Origin: DATFVJ01 sp963712955
GTDB lineage: Bacteria > Actinomycetota > Actinomycetes > Streptosporangiales > Streptosporangiaceae
Direction of reading: 5' to 3'
Length of the DNA: 64,000 nt
Assembly: GCA_963712955.1 (NCBI GenBank)
Contig: CAVQKF010000021.1
Location: 62,001-126,000, forward strand
Part shown: positions 1 through 7,351 of the stretch, in pieces
Numbering within the stretch: the stretch's first letter is position 1
How the letters are laid out: every line of letters begins with the position of its first letter
Program-made: the position numbers and the translations under genes
Notes under the pieces: generated by a model
What the model was told of the DNA's origin: nothing
The model's input: only the letters and a program-made list of their open reading frames with translations
The model's database searches: none

Positions 1-1043
1 ACGAAGATCTCGTCACCGACCTGCACGACCTGCTCGGGAATCTCGACGTGCCTGTCCGCGAGCTCGGAGATGTGGACCAGGCCCTCAATGCCCTCCTCGA
101 CACGCACGAACGCGCCGAACGGCACCAGCTTGGTCACCCGGCCGGGCACGACCTGACCGATCTGGTGCGTACGGGCGAACTGCTGCCAGGGGTCTTCCTG
201 GGTGGACTTGAGGGACAGCGACACGCGCTCGCGGTCCATGTCCACGTCCAGCACCTCGACCGTGACCTCCTGGCCGACCTCGACCACCTCGCTGGGGTGA
301 TCGATGTGCTTCCAGGACAGCTCGGATACGTGCACAAGCCCGTCCACGCCGCCGAGGTCGACGAACGCGCCGAAGTTGACGATCGACGACACCACACCCT
401 TGCGGATCTGGCCCTTCTGCAGCGTGTTGAGGAAGGTCTGGCGCACCTCGGACTGGGTCTGCTCCAGCCACGCCCTGCGGGAAAGAACCACGTTGTTGCG
501 GTTCTTGTCCAGCTCAATGATCTTCGCTTCGAGTTCTCTGCCGACATACGGCTGCAGGTCGCGGACCCGCCGCATCTCGACAAGCGAGGCGGGAAGGAAG
601 CCACGCAGGCCGATGTCCAGGATCAGCCCGCCCTTGACGACCTCGATCACCGTGCCGGTGACCACGCCGTCCTCTTCCTTGATCTTCTCGATCGTGCCCC
701 AGGCGCGCTCATACTGCGCGCGCTTCTTGGACAGGATCAGGCGGCCTTCCTTGTCCTCCTTCTGCAGGACCAGGGCCTCGATGTGCTCGCCGACCTTGAC
801 CACGTCATGCGGGTCGACGTCATGCTTGATCGACAGCTCGCGTGAGGGGATGACCCCCTCAGTCTTGTAACCGATGTCGAGCAAGACCTCGTCTCGATCG
901 ACCTTGACGACGGTCCCTTCAACGATGTCGCCGTCATTGAAATACTTGATGGTCTCGTCGATCGCGGCGAGGAAGGCTTCCTCGGACCCGATGTCGTTGA
1001 CCGCTACCTTGGGCGTTGAGGTTGCCTCGGTGCTACTCGTCAT
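1..1043 (-). CDS. rpsA: 30S ribosomal protein S1 (3' end cut by window edge)
   Basis: Ribosomal protein S1 binds mRNA on the small subunit and helps start translation. About 347 residues are visible, compared with roughly 480-500 in actinobacterial S1, and the coding frame runs off the left edge with no stop. Successive S1 (OB-fold) repeats can be read, with motifs such as GDIVEGTVVKV, GGLILDIG, NFGAFVDLGG and PFGAFVRVEEG. The chosen ATG gives MTSSTEATS, which matches the N-terminus usual in Streptomyces. A second ATG nine codons upstream (position 1070) is in frame and has a purine-rich AAGAAG before it, so it cannot be excluded. The next gene upstream is polA, 151 bases away on the same strand. 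Identification is certain; only the start is open. Confidence 0.97.
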   Translation of the reverse strand, partial: MTSSTEATSTPKVAVNDIGSEEAFLAAIDETIKYFNDGDIVEGTVVKVDRDEVLLDIGYKTEGVIPSRELSIKHDVDPHDVVKVGEHIEALVLQKEDKEGRLILSKKRAQYERAWGTIEKIKEEDGVVTGTVIEVVKGGLILDIGLRGFLPASLVEMRRVRDLQPYVGRELEAKIIELDKNRNNVVLSRRAWLEQTQSEVRQTFLNTLQKGQIRKGVVSSIVNFGAFVDLGGVDGLVHVSELSWKHIDHPSEVVEVGQEVTVEVLDVDMDRERVSLSLKSTQEDPWQQFARTHQIGQVVPGRVTKLVPFGAFVRVEEGIEGLVHISELADRHVEIPEQVVQVGDEIF

Positions 1044-1194
1044 GTGGTGGTTGGCTCCGGATACGGACATTGAATCTTCTTTGGGCGCCAGGATTTGGCC
1101 TTCAACCGATGATGGTTACTTGGCCAGAGCGCAGCGATCAGGATATGAGAGCATGACGGGCCGGTCAATCCAACCCGGTCACGTTAGCGTCTCA

Positions 1195-3930
1195 CTAATG
1201 TCCTGCCTCCGCCCAGGTGCGGCCGGTACCGATCGACACCTGCAGCGGAACCCGCAGGTCGGCGGCGCTGCACATGCTTGAGGTCACGAGCTCACGCAGC
1301 GTGTCAAGCTCGCAGGAAGCAACCTCGAAAACAAGCTCGTCGTGCACCTGCAGGAGCATCCGCGAGCGCAGCCCCTGCTCGCGAAGCGCACGGTCGGTCG
1401 CCAGCATCGCCACCTTGATGATGTCGGCCGCAGATCCCTGAATGGGGGCGTTCAGAGCCATCCGTTCTGCCATCTCCCTGCGCTGCCTGTTGTCGGACAG
1501 AAGGTCGGGCAGGTACCGGCGGCGGCCGAGGATCGTCTCGGTGTACCCGTCCTTGCGCGCCTGGTCCACGATCGAGCGCAGGTAGTCCCTGACCCCGCCG
1601 AACCGCTCGAAGTACTCGGCCATCAGCGCGCGCGCCTCGTCGGGTGTGATCCGCAGCTGCTGCGACAGGCCGTAGGCGGACAGGCCGTAGGCCAGTCCGT
1701 AGTTCATCGCCTTGATCCGGGCGCGAAGCTCACCGCCCACCTGATCGGCAGGCACGCCGAAGACCCTGGACGCGGTCGCGGAATGGAAGTCGTGGCCGGA
1801 CCCGAACGCCTCGATCAGCGCCGCGTCCTCTGACATGTGCGCCATGATCCGCAGCTCGATCTGGCTGTAGTCCGCGGTGAGCAGGCAGTCGAAGCCGGTG
1901 CCGGTGCCCACCACGAACCCCTCCCGTATCCGGCGCCCCTCCTCGGTGCGGATCGGGATGTTCTGCAGGTTCGGGTCGGTTGAGGAGAGCCGGCCGGTCG
2001 CGGCGATCATCTGGTTGAACGTGGTGTGGATGCGCCCCTGATCGTCGGCCATCGGGATCAGTGAGTCCACGATGCTCTTCAGCCGCGCCACGTCGCGGTG
2101 CCGGAGCAGGTGCTCGAGCACCGGGTGACCGGTCTGGGCGAGCAGGCCGGTCAGCGCCTCGGAGTCGGTCGTGTAACCGGTCTTGATCCGCTTGGTCTTC
2201 TGCAACCCGAGCTCGGTGAAAAGCACCTGCTGCAGCTGCTTGGGCGAGCCCAGGTTGAACTCGTGCCCGACAACCGCGTACGCCGCCTGCTCGGCCTCCT
2301 TCACCTGACCGCCGAGGCTCGCCGACATGCCCGCGAAGTGATCGGTGTCGGCGGCGATCCCGGTGCGCTCCATCTCGGCGAGCACGCCCACGAGCGGAAG
2401 CTCCACCTCCTGCAGGAGCTGGGTGGCGCCGCGCTGCTCAAGGTCGCTGCCGAGCGCGGCGGCAAGCTCCGCGGTCGCGCGTGCCTGCAGCGCGAGGTTC
2501 TGCGCGGCTTCCCGCTCGCCCGTGCCGTCCAGGGTGAGCTGGCCGGAGTCCCCCTCGTCGCTGCGAAGCTCACGGTGCAGGTAGCGGAGCGCGAGGTCGG
2601 CCAGGTCGAAGGAACGCTGCCCTGGCAGCGCCAGGTAAGCGGCGAGGGCGGTGTCACTGGCCAGGCCATCGAGCCGCAGGCCGCGAGCCTGCAGCGCGAG
2701 CAGCTGCCCCTTCGCGTCGTGCAGGACCTTCGGCTTGCCCGGGTCGGCGAGCCACGCGGCCAGCGCCCGCTCGTCGCCTGCGGTCAGCTCCACCGGGTCC
2801 ACGTATGCGGCCGGCCCCTGCGGGCTCGCGATAGCGAGACCCGTGAACGTGCCGGTGCCACGGCCCCAGCTGCCGGTCAGCGCCACGCCGACCGTCTCCT
2901 CGCCACCCGCATGCTCGTCCAGCCACTCGGCAAGCTCGTCGGCGCCCGGCATGGCGAGATCCACCTCGAAGCCCTCTTCGGCCTCCGGCTCGGCCGACGA
3001 CAGCGTGGCGTAGAGCCGGTCGCGGAGCACGCGGAACTGTAGGGTGTCGAAGAGCTGGTGGATCGCCTCGCGGTCCCACGGGCCCGGGCGCAGGTCATAC
3101 GGGGCCACCTCGAGCGGCACGTCACGGGCGAGCTCGGTGAGCTGGCGGTTGCGCAGCACGGAGCCGAGATGCTCACGCAGCGCGTCGCCCGCCCTGCCCT
3201 TGACCTCACCGACCCGGTCCACGAGCGCGGCGAGCGAGCCGTACTCGCTGACCCACTTGACGGCGGTCTTCTCCCCCACGCCCGGGATGTTCGGCAGGTT
3301 GTCGCTGGGGTCGCCGCGGACCGCGGCAAAGTCCGGGTACTGCTCGGGTGTAAGACCGTATTTTTCCTTAACGGCGCCGGGGGTGAACCTGGTCATGTCG
3401 CTGATGCCGCGCCTGGTCATCAGGACGGTCACCCGGTCCGTCACCAGCTGCAGTGCGTCACGGTCACCGGTGACGATGAGCACGTCCATGCCGTCGGCGG
3501 CGCCCCGCGTGGCGAGCGTCGCGATCACGTCGTCGGCCTCGTAGCCGGCCACAGAGAGCTGCTTGATGCCGAGCGCGGCAAGCACCTCGTGGATGAGGCT
3601 GAGCTGGCCGCGGAAATCGGCAGGCGTCTCACGGCGGTTCGCCTTGTACTCGACGTACTGCTCATGCCGGAACGTCGGCTCGCTGCGGTCGAAGGCGACC
3701 GCGACGTGGGTGGGCTGCTCGTCGCGCAGGATGTTGATGAGCATCGCGGTGAAGCCGTACACCGCGTTGGTGGGCTGACCGGTGGTGGTGGAGAAGTTCT
3801 CCACCGGCAGGGCGAAGAACGCCCGGTAGGCCAGGGAGTGCCCGTCGAGCAGCAGCAGCCGGTCCCTGGCCGCCGCCTTGGCTGCGTTCTTCTTCGCGGT
3901 CTGGGTTTCGGTCTTCGTTGCGGTCGCCAC
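1195..3930 (-). CDS. polA: DNA polymerase I
   Basis: DNA polymerase I removes RNA primers and fills repair gaps. The protein has 911 residues, the normal family length. The N-terminal 5'-3' nuclease domain covers about residues 22-300 (YRAFF, DRSEPTFRHE, GDRDALQLV, and the helix-hairpin-helix PNIPGVGEKTA). The middle region at about 320-500 lies where the 3'-5' exonuclease would be, but the acidic DEDD residues are not recognisable, as is common in actinobacterial PolA. The polymerase domain has motif A DYSQIELR near residue 688, motif B with KAMNYGLAYG, and motif C QVHDELVFE near 861. The start is GTG with AGGA nine bases upstream. It lies between rpsA and galM on the same strand, a neighbourhood shared with Streptomyces and Mycobacterium. 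Confidence 0.97.
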   Translation of the reverse strand: MATATKTETQTAKKNAAKAAARDRLLLLDGHSLAYRAFFALPVENFSTTTGQPTNAVYGFTAMLINILRDEQPTHVAVAFDRSEPTFRHEQYVEYKANRRETPADFRGQLSLIHEVLAALGIKQLSVAGYEADDVIATLATRGAADGMDVLIVTGDRDALQLVTDRVTVLMTRRGISDMTRFTPGAVKEKYGLTPEQYPDFAAVRGDPSDNLPNIPGVGEKTAVKWVSEYGSLAALVDRVGEVKGRAGDALREHLGSVLRNRQLTELARDVPLEVAPYDLRPGPWDREAIHQLFDTLQFRVLRDRLYATLSSAEPEAEEGFEVDLAMPGADELAEWLDEHAGGEETVGVALTGSWGRGTGTFTGLAIASPQGPAAYVDPVELTAGDERALAAWLADPGKPKVLHDAKGQLLALQARGLRLDGLASDTALAAYLALPGQRSFDLADLALRYLHRELRSDEGDSGQLTLDGTGEREAAQNLALQARATAELAAALGSDLEQRGATQLLQEVELPLVGVLAEMERTGIAADTDHFAGMSASLGGQVKEAEQAAYAVVGHEFNLGSPKQLQQVLFTELGLQKTKRIKTGYTTDSEALTGLLAQTGHPVLEHLLRHRDVARLKSIVDSLIPMADDQGRIHTTFNQMIAATGRLSSTDPNLQNIPIRTEEGRRIREGFVVGTGTGFDCLLTADYSQIELRIMAHMSEDAALIEAFGSGHDFHSATASRVFGVPADQVGGELRARIKAMNYGLAYGLSAYGLSQQLRITPDEARALMAEYFERFGGVRDYLRSIVDQARKDGYTETILGRRRYLPDLLSDNRQRREMAERMALNAPIQGSAADIIKVAMLATDRALREQGLRSRMLLQVHDELVFEVASCELDTLRELVTSSMCSAADLRVPLQVSIGTGRTWAEAGH

Positions 3931-3990
3931 ACCGAAATCCTAGACGTGAGGTACGACACCCCGCGCGCGTCGCAGGCCGCCGGACATGCA

Positions 3991-4024
3991 GCGTCCCGCC
4001 GCCCGGTCACGCGCGGCGGGACGC
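3991..4024 (-). terminator. Strong hairpin behind the aldose epimerase gene
   Basis: A perfect 12-bp GC-rich stem (GCGTCCCGCCGC and its complement) with a 10-base loop begins 23 bases after the galM stop and before polA. There is no T-run on the minus strand, so it would be a tract-less terminator of the kind common in actinobacteria. Confidence 0.6.
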
Positions 4025-4046
4025 TTGGTTGCTTCAGCCAGGCAGT

Positions 4047-5324
4047 TCAGCGGGTGCTGAACGCGAAGATGGTTGTCGAGTTGAACTGCTGGCCCGGCTT
4101 GAGCTCAGTTGAGGGGAACGTCGGCTCGTTCGGCGAGTCCGGGTAGTGCTGGGTCTCGAACGTGTAGCCGGCGCTCTGCCGGTAGGTGTGGCCGCTGATG
4201 CCCACCAGGGTTCCGTTGAGGAAGTTGCCCGAGTAGAACTGGACGCCCGGCTGGTCGGTCAGGACGGTCAGCAGGCGCCCGCTCTGCGGGTCGCGGGCCT
4301 GGGCGGCGAGCGTGAGTCCGTGGACCTTGGGCGCTCTGTTCAGCACCCAGTTGTGGTCATAGCCCTGGGCGAAGAGGAGCTGCTGGTTGTTCTCGTTGAT
4401 CCGGGCGCCGATCGCGGTCAGCTTGTTGAAGTCGAACGGCGTTCCCTTCACCGGCGCGATCTGGCCGGTCGGGATCTGGGTGGAGTCAGTGGGGGTGTAG
4501 GACTTGGCGTTGATGTAGACCTTCTGGGCGTAGGTCGCGCCAGAGCTCTCGCCGGCCAGGTTGAAGTAGCTGTGGTTGGTCAGGTTGAGGACGGTGCCCG
4601 CGCCCTTGACGGTCGCGTTGTAGTGGATCAGCAGCTGGTTGTGGTTGGTCAGCAGGAAGGTGACGTACGTGGTGAGCTGGCCCGGGTAGCCGGTGCACGG
4701 CGTCGCGCAGCCTGCGATTTTCCCGCCTTGGTCGCCGTTGGGGCTGACCAGCTTCAGCTGGACACCCGCCGCGCCAGCTTGGCGTACCGCTCTCGCCGAC
4801 CAGATGTGGTTGCCGAAACCGACGATGCCGCCGTGCAGGCTGTTCACGCCGTTGTTGATGGGAAGCGTGTAGGTGTTGCCATCCAGCTTGAACGTGCCCT
4901 TGGCGATCCGGTTGCCATACCGGCCGATCGTCTCGCCGAAGTACGGGCCGCCGTTGGCGGTCACAGGCGGGCTGTCCTTCGTGACGTAGTCATTCAGGGT
5001 CTTGAAGCCGAGGACGACGTCCGCTTCCTTGCCGCTGCGGCTCGGGACCCTGATCGACTGGACGATGCCGCCGAAGGTCAGGACCTTGACCTGCATGCCG
5101 CGGCAGCTGGTGAGGGTGTAGCGGTAAGTCGGGGTCAGCTTGCCCGTGTACGGCTCAATGGTGGCGCCGAAGTACTGCTTGCCGACGGTCGGGCCACCGC
5201 AGTGGCGTGCCGTCGCCGGCGCCGCGGTGGCGCTGGTGATGCCGAGCATGCCCGCCGCACCAGCCGCAACAGCAACCGCCGCACCAAGGCCTACTAATCT
5301 CCCCCGCGTCAAACGAATGCGCAT
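4047..5324 (-). CDS. galM: Secreted aldose 1-epimerase (mutarotase)
   Basis: Aldose epimerases interconvert alpha and beta anomers of sugars such as galactose. The protein is 425 residues long. The first ~36 residues are a Sec-type signal peptide (basic start MRIRLTRGR, then an Ala/Gly/Val core ending near TSATAAPA), so the enzyme is probably exported. The catalytic core shows the family motifs NHSYFNLAG (catalytic His), GYDHNWVL, PGVQFYSGNF and the C-terminal ETQHYPDSPNEP with the catalytic Glu. The ATG at 5324 was chosen because it begins the signal peptide and has AGGGAG six bases upstream; the frame stays open for 41 more codons but without signal-peptide logic. It is a single gene followed by a hairpin. 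The sugar it acts on cannot be told from the sequence. Confidence 0.92.
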   Translation of the reverse strand: MRIRLTRGRLVGLGAAVAVAAGAAGMLGITSATAAPATARHCGGPTVGKQYFGATIEPYTGKLTPTYRYTLTSCRGMQVKVLTFGGIVQSIRVPSRSGKEADVVLGFKTLNDYVTKDSPPVTANGGPYFGETIGRYGNRIAKGTFKLDGNTYTLPINNGVNSLHGGIVGFGNHIWSARAVRQAGAAGVQLKLVSPNGDQGGKIAGCATPCTGYPGQLTTYVTFLLTNHNQLLIHYNATVKGAGTVLNLTNHSYFNLAGESSGATYAQKVYINAKSYTPTDSTQIPTGQIAPVKGTPFDFNKLTAIGARINENNQQLLFAQGYDHNWVLNRAPKVHGLTLAAQARDPQSGRLLTVLTDQPGVQFYSGNFLNGTLVGISGHTYRQSAGYTFETQHYPDSPNEPTFPSTELKPGQQFNSTTIFAFSTR

Positions 5325-6151
5325 GATCACTCCCTGCCTCTCCCTGTTGGGAAGCGTCATCGGATCCCAGGAGTACATCCTGATCTCCTGAACCCGCCGC
5401 GTCACCCCTCTGGAGGAAATACATCCGATGAAAATGGCCATGAACACGTATTGCGCTGCGGAAATGACCCGCTGTCAGCGGGGGTTTCTGCCCCTTCCTG
5501 CCGGCCGGACGTCGGATGACCTCGGCCAATGACCGCGACGTCTGGGCAAAAGCGCGCTTCCCATGGAAAATGGCGCGGGTGGCGGGCACGGGCCACGTTG
5601 CGCGGACGCGGCATTCCGGCAATTTCAGCGACCGAGTGCAAGGCTGGCTGTACTGGCAGCAGCCATCGGCAAACAACAGGTAACTGACCGTTTACGATGA
5701 GCTGTCCGCTACATGGCCCGCCTTTGCGCGGCGCGTCAGCGCATCGCTACGGTTGAGCACAGAGCCCGGGGCGGCCGAGTAGACAACGTGCCGACCCGGG
5801 GAAGGCCGGCACGGCACCAAAGGTCCCCCCGGGCTCCCGACCGGAATCCCGCCCACGGATGCGTTCGCCAGCTAGCCACGCTTGGCTGCCCACGCTTGGC
5901 TGCCCACGCTTGGTTGCTAGGACTTTGACACTTGTCCTGAGTTTTGCAGCGGCGTAGCGTCGTGAAGATCCGCTCCACAACCCTGCAGGCAATGTCCTGA
6001 CCAGCCACTTTGGAGTGGCACGACCGGTTGCATGTGGACCGGACTTCGGCGCAGCGGGTGGCGGCGGTCGGCGGATCATGACCGCAGGTCCCCTGCGTAA
6101 GCTTGCCCAGATGCCGCACAGCCCGGCGACGCCCGTTCCCCGTGACCCCCG
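5325..6151. other. 827-base stretch without a convincing gene
   Basis: This stretch separates galM from pdtaR. It holds a near-perfect 15-base palindrome (CCCGCTG-T-CAGCGGG, 5468-5482) that looks more like an operator than a terminator, because its loop is one base. It also holds three 14-bp tandem repeats at 5876-5917, annotated separately. Open frames here lack homology or good codon use. A 34-codon plus-strand frame at 5428-5532 has GGAGG upstream but no other support. Confidence 0.6.
5876..5917. repeat. 14-bp tandem repeat, 3 copies
   Basis: Three head-to-tail copies of CCACGCTTGGCTGC occupy 5876-5889, 5890-5903 and 5904-5917; the last has one mismatch. The unit length is not a multiple of three and no gene covers it. 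Confidence 0.85.
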
Positions 6152-6805
6152 TTAGCCCGGTGACGCCGCTCCGCGGTCCGGATCCGGGCTCCCGTGCTTT
6201 TGCGTGTCAGGCGCGGCGCTGCCTGGCCCCGTGCCCCCGTCGAGCACTGCCTGAGCGACATTGCGCATGGTCATCCGCCGGTCCATGGATGTCTTCTGGA
6301 TCCAGCGGAACGCCTGCGCCTCGGTCAGCCCGTACTGCGCCTGCAGCAGGCCCTTCGCGCGGTCGAGCACCTTGCGTGCCTCGAGCCGCGCCTGCAGGTT
6401 CTGCACCTCCGACTCGAGCGCTTGGATCTCGGTGAACCTGCTGACGGCCATCTCGATCGCGGGTACCAGGTCGGCCTTTGTGAACGGTTTCACCAGGTAG
6501 GCCATCGCACCCGCGTCACGCGCCCGCTCGACGAGGTCCCGCTGTGAGAACGCGGTGAGGATGACCACCGGGGTGAGCCGCGTGGCCGCAATCTGCTCGG
6601 CGGCGGAGATACCGTCGAGGATCGGCATCTTTATGTCCAGGATGACCAGATCTGGCCGGAGGGTGGTGATCAGCTCGACGGCGGTCCTGCCGTCCCCAGC
6701 CTCTCCGGCGACGACGTAGCCCTCTTCCTCCAGCATCTCCTTCAGGTCGAGGCGGATCAGTGCCTCGTCCTCGGCGATCACGACACGGCGCTGGGTCTCG
6801 CTCAC
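6152..6805 (-). CDS. pdtaR: Response regulator with ANTAR RNA-binding domain, PdtaR type
   Basis: This is a two-component response regulator whose output domain binds RNA and works as an antiterminator. About 217 residues. The N-terminal receiver has the acidic pair in VIAEDEALIRLD, the phospho-acceptor Asp in LVILDIKMP, the conserved Thr in ILTAF and the Lys in LVKPF. A coiled linker (TEIQALESEVQNLQARLEARK) leads to the ANTAR domain (KGLLQAQYGLTEAQAFRWIQ, then MTMRNVAQAVL). The partner kinase of the family is PdtaS; none is in the window. The GTG at 6805 was chosen because its product begins right before the receiver. No ribosome site precedes it, but TACGCT lies seven bases upstream, suggesting a leaderless mRNA. 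The longer open frame would run into the tRNA gene next door. Confidence 0.93.
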   Translation of the reverse strand: MSETQRRVVIAEDEALIRLDLKEMLEEEGYVVAGEAGDGRTAVELITTLRPDLVILDIKMPILDGISAAEQIAATRLTPVVILTAFSQRDLVERARDAGAMAYLVKPFTKADLVPAIEMAVSRFTEIQALESEVQNLQARLEARKVLDRAKGLLQAQYGLTEAQAFRWIQKTSMDRRMTMRNVAQAVLDGGTGPGSAAPDTQKHGSPDPDRGAASPG

Positions 6806-6812
6806 CTGCAAG

Positions 6813-6818
6813 AGCGTA
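6813..6818 (-). promoter_or_regulatory. Candidate -10 box for a leaderless pdtaR mRNA
   Basis: On the minus strand TACGCT fits the actinobacterial TANNNT pattern, and its last base is seven bases from the GTG. A good -35 box is not seen. Confidence 0.35.
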
Positions 6819-6877
6819 CCCGCAGGCGGTAGATTGGCGCCTGGCTGGGACCTCCCATCAGAGCTAATCTCAATAGC

Positions 6878-6951
6878 GCCCCGGTAGACCAACAGGCAGA
6901 GTCCGCGGTCTCAAACACCGTGCAGTGTGGGTTCGAATCCCACCCGGGGCA
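6878..6951 (+). tRNA. tRNA with CAA anticodon (Leu by codon) but short variable loop
   Basis: A complete cloverleaf folds here. The acceptor stem GCCCCGG pairs perfectly with CCGGGGC (6944-6950), and the discriminator base is A at 6951. The D arm has a three-pair stem and a loop containing GG. The anticodon stem is GCGGT/ACCGT with loop CTCAAAC, giving anticodon CAA (6912-6914). The variable region is only five bases (6922-6926), and the T arm is GTGGG-TTCGAAT-CCCAC. CAA reads the leucine codon TTG, but bacterial tRNA-Leu normally has a long variable arm, so this is a class I body with a leucine anticodon. The 3' CCA is not encoded (the following bases are CCC). It is on the opposite strand to pdtaR. 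Confidence 0.88.
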
Positions 6952-6977
6952 CCCAACCAAGCCAAACGAAGAGATCT

Positions 6978-7102
6978 TCACGTTTGACCGGGCGCCATGC
7001 TCACGCTTGACCGGGTGCCATGCTCACGCTTGACCGGGCGCCATGCTCACGCTTGACCGGGTGCCATCCTCACGCTTGACCGGGTGCCATCCTCACGCTT
7101 GA
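6978..7102. repeat. 23-bp tandem repeat, 5.4 copies
   Basis: Units at 6978-7000, 7001-7023, 7024-7046, 7047-7069 and 7070-7092 differ at only a few C/T or G/C positions; a partial sixth unit ends at 7102. Each unit contains CTTGACCGGG (TTTGACCGGG in the first). The array lies between the tRNA and the remnant of the pyruvate kinase gene. Confidence 0.95.
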
Positions 7103-7278
7103 GTGTGTGTGGCTGCGGGGTCGGCGGGTTGGTGCCCTGGACGATCGTTTGCCTTGGTTGCGGTGGCCGGTCCGAGCGTGCACACGATCTTCGCACGGCG
7201 ACGACCAATTCCGGCCCGGGAAGACGGTTCACCGTAGCCCCGTTCCCCCTGATAGGCCGGATGCTCGCAATCGTTCAT
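7093..7278 (-). pseudogene. pyk: Remnant of the pyruvate kinase N-terminus
   Basis: The minus strand encodes RRAKIVCTLGPAT at about 7162-7203. This is the hallmark start of pyruvate kinase, the last enzyme of glycolysis (phosphoenolpyruvate to pyruvate). Homology stops after these residues and the frame runs into the 23-bp repeat array, ending after about 61 codons; a normal enzyme has about 475. In Streptomyces a pyk gene sits at this place beside pdtaR. The reading is that the gene body was deleted and only the first codons and the upstream region survive. The first ~25 codons shown belong to the former leader or to an extended start; the original start was probably just before RRAKIV. An active pyk would have to be elsewhere. 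Confidence 0.7.
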
Positions 7279-7305
7279 GGTCTATACGAGCGGCTTCGCG
7301 CTCAC

Positions 7306-7321
7306 TGTGATACAGGTCACA
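7306..7321. promoter_or_regulatory. Perfect Crp/GlxR-type operator
   Basis: TGTGATACAGGTCACA fits the TGTGA-N6-TCACA consensus of cAMP-receptor proteins without mismatch. It lies upstream of the pyk remnant and 31 bases beyond the gltD stop. In corynebacteria the Crp homologue GlxR is known to bind near glycolytic genes, so this may be the old pyk control site. Confidence 0.6.
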
Positions 7322-7351
7322 AAGGTATGGCCTAGAAGTCAGCTACCGCGG

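Noticed and set aside
48..845. Long open frame opposite rpsA
   Set aside because: It is the antisense of a strongly conserved S1 gene and arises from the high GC content; no family resemblance.
5428..5532. 34-codon plus-strand frame with GGAGG upstream
   Set aside because: The spacing is long, there is no homology, and a palindrome lies inside it; too little to call a gene.
5925..5930. TTGACA as a -35 promoter box upstream of pdtaR
   Set aside because: It reads on the plus strand, no -10 box follows at a usable distance, and the gene there is on the minus strand.
6978..7102. CRISPR array
   Set aside because: The 23-bp units are directly adjacent without unique spacers, and no cas genes are present.
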